From Thermotoga caldifontis AZM44c09 (GTDB lineage Bacteria; Thermotogota; Thermotogae; Thermotogales; DSM-5069), in NCBI RefSeq assembly GCF_000828655.1, contig NZ_AP014509.1, positions 1,860,001 through 1,924,000 on the forward strand: a DNA stretch of 64,000 bases, given 5' to 3'. The translations under genes were made by a program, and so were the position numbers. Each line of letters starts with the position of its first letter. Position 1 is the stretch's first letter. The notes beneath the pieces were generated by a model. It had not been told where the DNA came from. It saw only the letters and a program-made list of their open reading frames with translations, and made no database searches. This document shows, piece by piece, positions 60,627-64,000 of the stretch.

Positions 60627-61389
60627 AGGCACCACTCCCCAGGTAGGCTCTAATCACGTCGGGGTTGTTTCGTACCTCTTCGGGCGTCCCAACAGCAATG
60701 ACTGAGCCATGATCAAGAACAATTATTCTCTCGCAAATCCCCATCACAACCTTCATGTCGTGCTCTATCAAAAGAATCGTGAGATCGAACTCTTTTCTTA
60801 TACGCTTTATGAACTGCATCAGTTCGGATGTTTCCTCCGGATTCATGCCTGCCGCGGGTTCGTCAAGTAAGAGCAACCTTGGCTTTGTCGCCAGAGCTCT
60901 TGCGATTTCGAGTTTCCTTTGATGCCCGTAAGGTAATGCGCTCGCTTTTTCATCTTTTAAATCCAGTAATCCCACTGCTTCGAGTAATCTGAGAGATTCA
61001 TGAGTCATCTGCCTTTCTTGAGCACTGTATTCTGACAACCCGAGAACTGCCGAAAACACGTTCGATCTCAACCTTAAATGGCAAGCAACGCGCACATTAT
61101 CCAAAACGCTCATTCTGTAGAAAAGCTTTATGTTCTGAAAAGTGCGTGCTATGCCTAGTGCGGTTATTTCATGAGGTTTCTTCCCGGTGATATCCTGTCC
61201 CTGGAAGTATATCCTGCCAGAGTCTGGACGAAGAAATCCCGTGACGAGATTGAATATGGTGGTCTTACCGGCGCCGTTCGGACCTATCAGCCCTACAAGC
61301 TCACCTTCGAAAAGCTCCATCGAAACGTCGTTCACAGCTATCAGGCCACCGAAACGTTTTGTCACTTTCTCAAGCTTGAGCATGTTCAT
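60613..61389 (-). CDS. livG: Branched-chain amino acid ABC importer ATPase LivG
   Basis: 258 residues. Walker A GPNGAGKTTI, the LivG-type long loop GIARTFQNIKLFYRMSVLDNV, Walker B LLLLDEPAAGMNPEE and switch LIEHDMKVVM. It pairs with LivF. Its ATG overlaps the livM stop by 4 nt. Confidence 0.94.
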   Translation of the reverse strand: MNMLKLEKVTKRFGGLIAVNDVSMELFEGELVGLIGPNGAGKTTIFNLVTGFLRPDSGRIYFQGQDITGKKPHEITALGIARTFQNIKLFYRMSVLDNVRVACHLRLRSNVFSAVLGLSEYSAQERQMTHESLRLLEAVGLLDLKDEKASALPYGHQRKLEIARALATKPRLLLLDEPAAGMNPEETSELMQFIKRIRKEFDLTILLIEHDMKVVMGICERIIVLDHGSVIAVGTPEEVRNNPDVIRAYLGSGAYARG

Positions 61390-62447
61390 TTCTGATCCTC
61401 TCCCTTTGAGGAGGAAGAAAAGCGTTTGAGGAATCTTCCAACCGCCTCCCAGCTGAACTCCCTGTCACCCAAAATACCGTGTCTGAAGAACAAAACTGCG
61501 ATCATCAATACTACTGAGAATATGAGCATCCTCATACCCGGGATTCCCTGAATTCTCAATCCAAATATCTTCATCGGAGATTCAACGATCCTCAGCCACT
61601 CCATGAGAACAGTTATGAGCACGGCTGTTATCACCGTTCCTGTGATGTTCCCCAGGCCACCGAGCAGAACTATCAGCACGATCTGGAAGGTGAGCATTAT
61701 GTTGAACGCGTTCGGATCGATCGTCATGACTAAGCTGCCAAGCAAACCGCCAGCGATTCCCGCGAAGAATGCGCCAACAGTAAAAGCGAGCGTTTTGTGG
61801 AAGAACAGGTTGATCCCCATCGCCTCTGCCGCTTCCTCGTCGTCACGGATCGCCTTGAGTGCTCGGCCATAGCTTGACTCTACGAGCCTTTTAATAAAAA
61901 ACACCGTGAAGATCGCCCACCCCCAACTCCACCACAGATTGGTATAAGTCGGTAAACCTTTCAACCCCAATGGACCGTTCGTCACACTTTGAAGGTTGTT
62001 GAAGAGCACGCGTATTATCTCTGAAAAACCGTAGGTCACTATGGCCAGATAGTCTCCCTTCACGCGCAAGCACGGTGCACCGACGAGAAAGCCCATCAAG
62101 CCAGCCAGAACTCCCCCTATGAGTAGCGCCGGGAAGAATGGTATCTGAATCTGGTTGAGTGGCCATATGAGAGGCTTCATGAAGAAATTCACCGCCTTCA
62201 ATTCTGGCGACATGTACAGCAAAGCTGACGTGTATGCTCCTATCGCCATGAACCCCGCGTGCCCAAGCGAGAACTGTCCCGTGAACCCGTTTATCAGGTT
62301 CAAACTCACTCCGAGTATCACGTAGATCGCCGCAACGTTCATGATTCTCAGCACGTACGCGTCGAAATGTGTTTGCGCATAATGTATAAAGAGGAAGAAG
62401 ACCAGTAAAGAAGCGATGGTAAGTAAATACGAGTATTTCTTCTTCAT
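61386..62447 (-). CDS. livM: Branched-chain amino acid ABC importer permease LivM
   Basis: 353 residues with about nine or ten membrane spans and the LivM blocks NLINGFTGQFSLGHAGFMAIGAY, RVKGDYLAIVTYGFSEIIRV and RALKAIRDDEEAAEAMGIN. The ATG has GGAGG 9 nt upstream. Confidence 0.94.
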   Translation of the reverse strand: MKKKYSYLLTIASLLVFFLFIHYAQTHFDAYVLRIMNVAAIYVILGVSLNLINGFTGQFSLGHAGFMAIGAYTSALLYMSPELKAVNFFMKPLIWPLNQIQIPFFPALLIGGVLAGLMGFLVGAPCLRVKGDYLAIVTYGFSEIIRVLFNNLQSVTNGPLGLKGLPTYTNLWWSWGWAIFTVFFIKRLVESSYGRALKAIRDDEEAAEAMGINLFFHKTLAFTVGAFFAGIAGGLLGSLVMTIDPNAFNIMLTFQIVLIVLLGGLGNITGTVITAVLITVLMEWLRIVESPMKIFGLRIQGIPGMRMLIFSVVLMIAVLFFRHGILGDREFSWEAVGRFLKRFSSSSKGEDQK

Positions 62448-62462
62448 GGCGGTCTTCCTCCC

Positions 62463-63341
62463 TCAGGCTTCCCCGAATAAGCCCGTAGGTTTAAAGAGCA
62501 ACATCAACACTAAGATGACGAATATGAACGCGTCTCTGTATCCTGCAACATCTGGTAGAAAAGCTACAAGTAACACGGATATCATTCCTATCAAAAATCC
62601 TCCAACGAGTGCTCCTTTTATACTACCTACTCCTCCTATAATTGCAGCCGTGAACGCCCTCCAGCCAGGAAAAACGCCCATGAAGGGCCAAATCTGTGGA
62701 TACCTAAGAGCCCAGAAAATAGCGCTGATCGCAGCCAGACTTGAACCAAGTGCGAAGGTGAAAGTTATTGTTCTGTCAACATGTATGCCCATCAGTTTTG
62801 CTGTGTCGAAATCGTACGCAAGCGCTCTCATCGCCAAACCCATCTTGGTCCTGTAAACCAAGAAATTCAAAAAAAACAGAACCCCAACACAAACCAGTAT
62901 CGTGACCACCGTCACCATCTGCATGCGTACCCCGCCCACAATGAGTGTTTTATTCAAAACCTCAGGTCGGTAGAAAGCTTTCTGTCTCCCTCCAAAGAAA
63001 ACAACCGCGAAATTTTCTAAGAAAAATGACATACCGATCGCAGAGCACAGCGACGAGATTCTCGGTGCGTTTCTCAAAGGTTTGTAAGCGACTTTTTCTA
63101 CCAGAATTCCTAACAGGGCCGTCAGAAAAATACCGATCAAGAATGCAAGCCACCAGGGGAAAGAGAACAGAACAATACCGTAGTAAACGAAGAAAGTTGC
63201 CATCATAAAGATGTCGCCATGGGCGAAGTTCACGAGTTTTACGACACCGTAGACTAAGGTGTAGCCAATCGCGACCAATCCGAATACAAAGCCCAGGGCT
63301 ATTCCATTCGCTAAGTGCTGCAGAAACATGGTCCAGTCCAT
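62463..63341 (-). CDS. livH: Branched-chain amino acid ABC importer permease LivH
   Basis: 292 residues, about eight membrane spans, with GLVAIGYTLVYGVVKLVNFAHGDIFM at the start and TKMGLAMRALAYDFDTAKLMGI in the coupling loop. The ATG has GGAGGTG 7 nt upstream. Confidence 0.95.
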   Translation of the reverse strand: MDWTMFLQHLANGIALGFVFGLVAIGYTLVYGVVKLVNFAHGDIFMMATFFVYYGIVLFSFPWWLAFLIGIFLTALLGILVEKVAYKPLRNAPRISSLCSAIGMSFFLENFAVVFFGGRQKAFYRPEVLNKTLIVGGVRMQMVTVVTILVCVGVLFFLNFLVYRTKMGLAMRALAYDFDTAKLMGIHVDRTITFTFALGSSLAAISAIFWALRYPQIWPFMGVFPGWRAFTAAIIGGVGSIKGALVGGFLIGMISVLLVAFLPDVAGYRDAFIFVILVLMLLFKPTGLFGEA

Positions 63342-63365
63342 TTTCTGGCACCTCCGGATATGAAA

Positions 63366-63390
63366 ACGCGCAGGCGTGTAGCCTGCGCGT
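63366..63390 (-). promoter_or_regulatory. Hairpin between livJ and livH
   Basis: Minus strand ACGCGCAGG / CCTGCGCGT (9 bp, 7-nt loop) followed by only TTTC. It is too weak for full termination and probably sets a lower level of permease than of binding protein, or guards the livJ mRNA 3' end. Confidence 0.6.
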
Positions 63391-63395
63391 CAATA

Positions 63396-64000
63396 TCACT
63401 CGGAAGGTCTGACCGTCGTGACGTACACAAACTTGCCGTCTTTCACAACCCTTATCACAGCATCTTTGATGGCATCACCGTTCTGGTCCAAGGTTATGTA
63501 ACCCGTCGCGCCTTCGAAATTCTTCGTCGCTGCAAGCGCGTCTCTTATAGCCTTAGGATCTGCCGATCCAGCCCTTCTGATGGCATCTACTACGAGCATG
63601 TACGCATCGTAACCGAGGGCAGCAAATGCGCTCGGATCTTTGCCGTACTTTTCTCTGAAGGCTTTTATGAATTCAGCTGCTCTGGGTGTAACGATTGCCT
63701 CGGTATCGAAATGCGTGCTGAAGTAGCATCCTTCAACTGCTTTTCCGCCAACTTCGAGAAATTCAGGTGCTTCCCACGTATCACCACCAAGGAAGATCTG
63801 GTTCATTCCGAGTTCCCGCGCCTGCTTGATTATCAGTGCCGCTTCCCCATAAGCTGCTGCCGGTACAAAGATGACATCTGGGTTCTTGCTCGCAGCGAAC
63901 GTGAGCTGGGCTGTGAAGTCTTGATCTCCGGTTTGGTACGAAATCACTCCGAGAATAGATTTCTTGTTGTTCGTGAGCTTTTTGAAGGCTTCCTGGAAGT
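63396..64000 (-). CDS. livJ: Branched-chain amino acid ABC importer binding protein (partial, N-terminus outside window)
   Basis: The C-terminal 200 or so residues of a type 1 periplasmic-binding protein are seen: VIFVPAAAYGEAALIIKQARELGMNQIFLGGDTWEAPEF, YFSTHFD, KYGKDPSAFAALGYDAYMLVVDAIRRAG and ATGYITLDQNGDAIKDAVIRVVKDGKFVYV. The frame is open to the right edge. It delivers the ligand to LivH/LivM. The ligand may be a branched-chain amino acid or another small acid. Confidence 0.9.
   Translation of the reverse strand, partial: FQEAFKKLTNNKKSILGVISYQTGDQDFTAQLTFAASKNPDVIFVPAAAYGEAALIIKQARELGMNQIFLGGDTWEAPEFLEVGGKAVEGCYFSTHFDTEAIVTPRAAEFIKAFREKYGKDPSAFAALGYDAYMLVVDAIRRAGSADPKAIRDALAATKNFEGATGYITLDQNGDAIKDAVIRVVKDGKFVYVTTVRPSE

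Overview
The window comes from a bacterium of the Thermotogae, most likely the Thermotoga/Pseudothermotoga group. The evidence is the gene set: PorGDAB, paired butyrate kinases with phosphotransbutyrylase, GH57, the hrcA-grpE-dnaJ order, a DDPR-type MurE and DUF3798/DUF1576 families. A 23S rRNA gene carrying a group I intron with a LAGLIDADG gene, a combination reported from Thermotoga, points the same way. GC content looks near half by eye. A sodium-type V/A-ATPase and moderate GC would suit a Pseudothermotoga, but the species cannot be fixed from this sequence. Genes are tightly packed, usually overlap by 1-25 nt, have strong Shine-Dalgarno (SD) sequences, and often start with GTG or TTG.

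Left part (1-8779). A minus-strand operon encodes an aminotransferase, two butyrate kinase paralogues around a phosphate butyryltransferase, a P-loop ATPase, and ferredoxin, alpha and beta subunits of a 2-oxoacid:ferredoxin oxidoreductase. Together these read as a pathway from amino acids through acyl-CoA to fatty acid plus ATP. Facing it are a class V aminotransferase and a D-3-phosphoglycerate dehydrogenase. The gap between them holds two palindrome-like boxes.

From 18113 back to 8778 runs one long minus-strand gene array: DUF4912 protein, GH57 branching enzyme, pyruvate:ferredoxin oxidoreductase (porG-D-A-B), nicotinamidase, nicotinate phosphoribosyltransferase, PLP synthase (pdxS, pdxT) and a degenerate REC-GGDEF-like protein. 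Next comes hrcA-grpE-dnaJ under a CIRCE-controlled promoter. Its -35 box overlaps the -35 box of the divergent murE-murF-mraY-orf operon. Then follow acpP, a DUF72 protein, endonuclease IV, an NFACT/RqcH-family protein, an ABC-2 exporter, and frr-uppS-cdsA-alaS.

The region 35968-42525 (minus) holds a DUF1576 membrane protein, a 112-residue unknown protein, and an ABC importer with a DUF3798 binding lipoprotein or periplasmic protein, an RbsA-like double ATPase and two permeases. A complete V/A-type ATPase operon follows (42697-50951, order H/G-I-K-E-C-F-A-B-D); its K subunit carries a sodium-site signature. A radical SAM protein and a chemotaxis receptor follow.

The right part (53550-64000) starts with a gene-free stretch holding a candidate structured RNA. 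Next is a complete minus-strand rRNA operon, 16S-tRNA-Ile-tRNA-Ala-23S-5S, with its promoter, processing stalks and terminator. The 23S gene is split at E. coli position U1931 by a 697-nt group I intron. Its homing endonuclease gene sits in the P8 loop and its 3' end doubles as ribozyme core. The window ends in a liv-type branched-chain amino acid ABC importer (livJHMGF) just upstream of the rRNA promoter.
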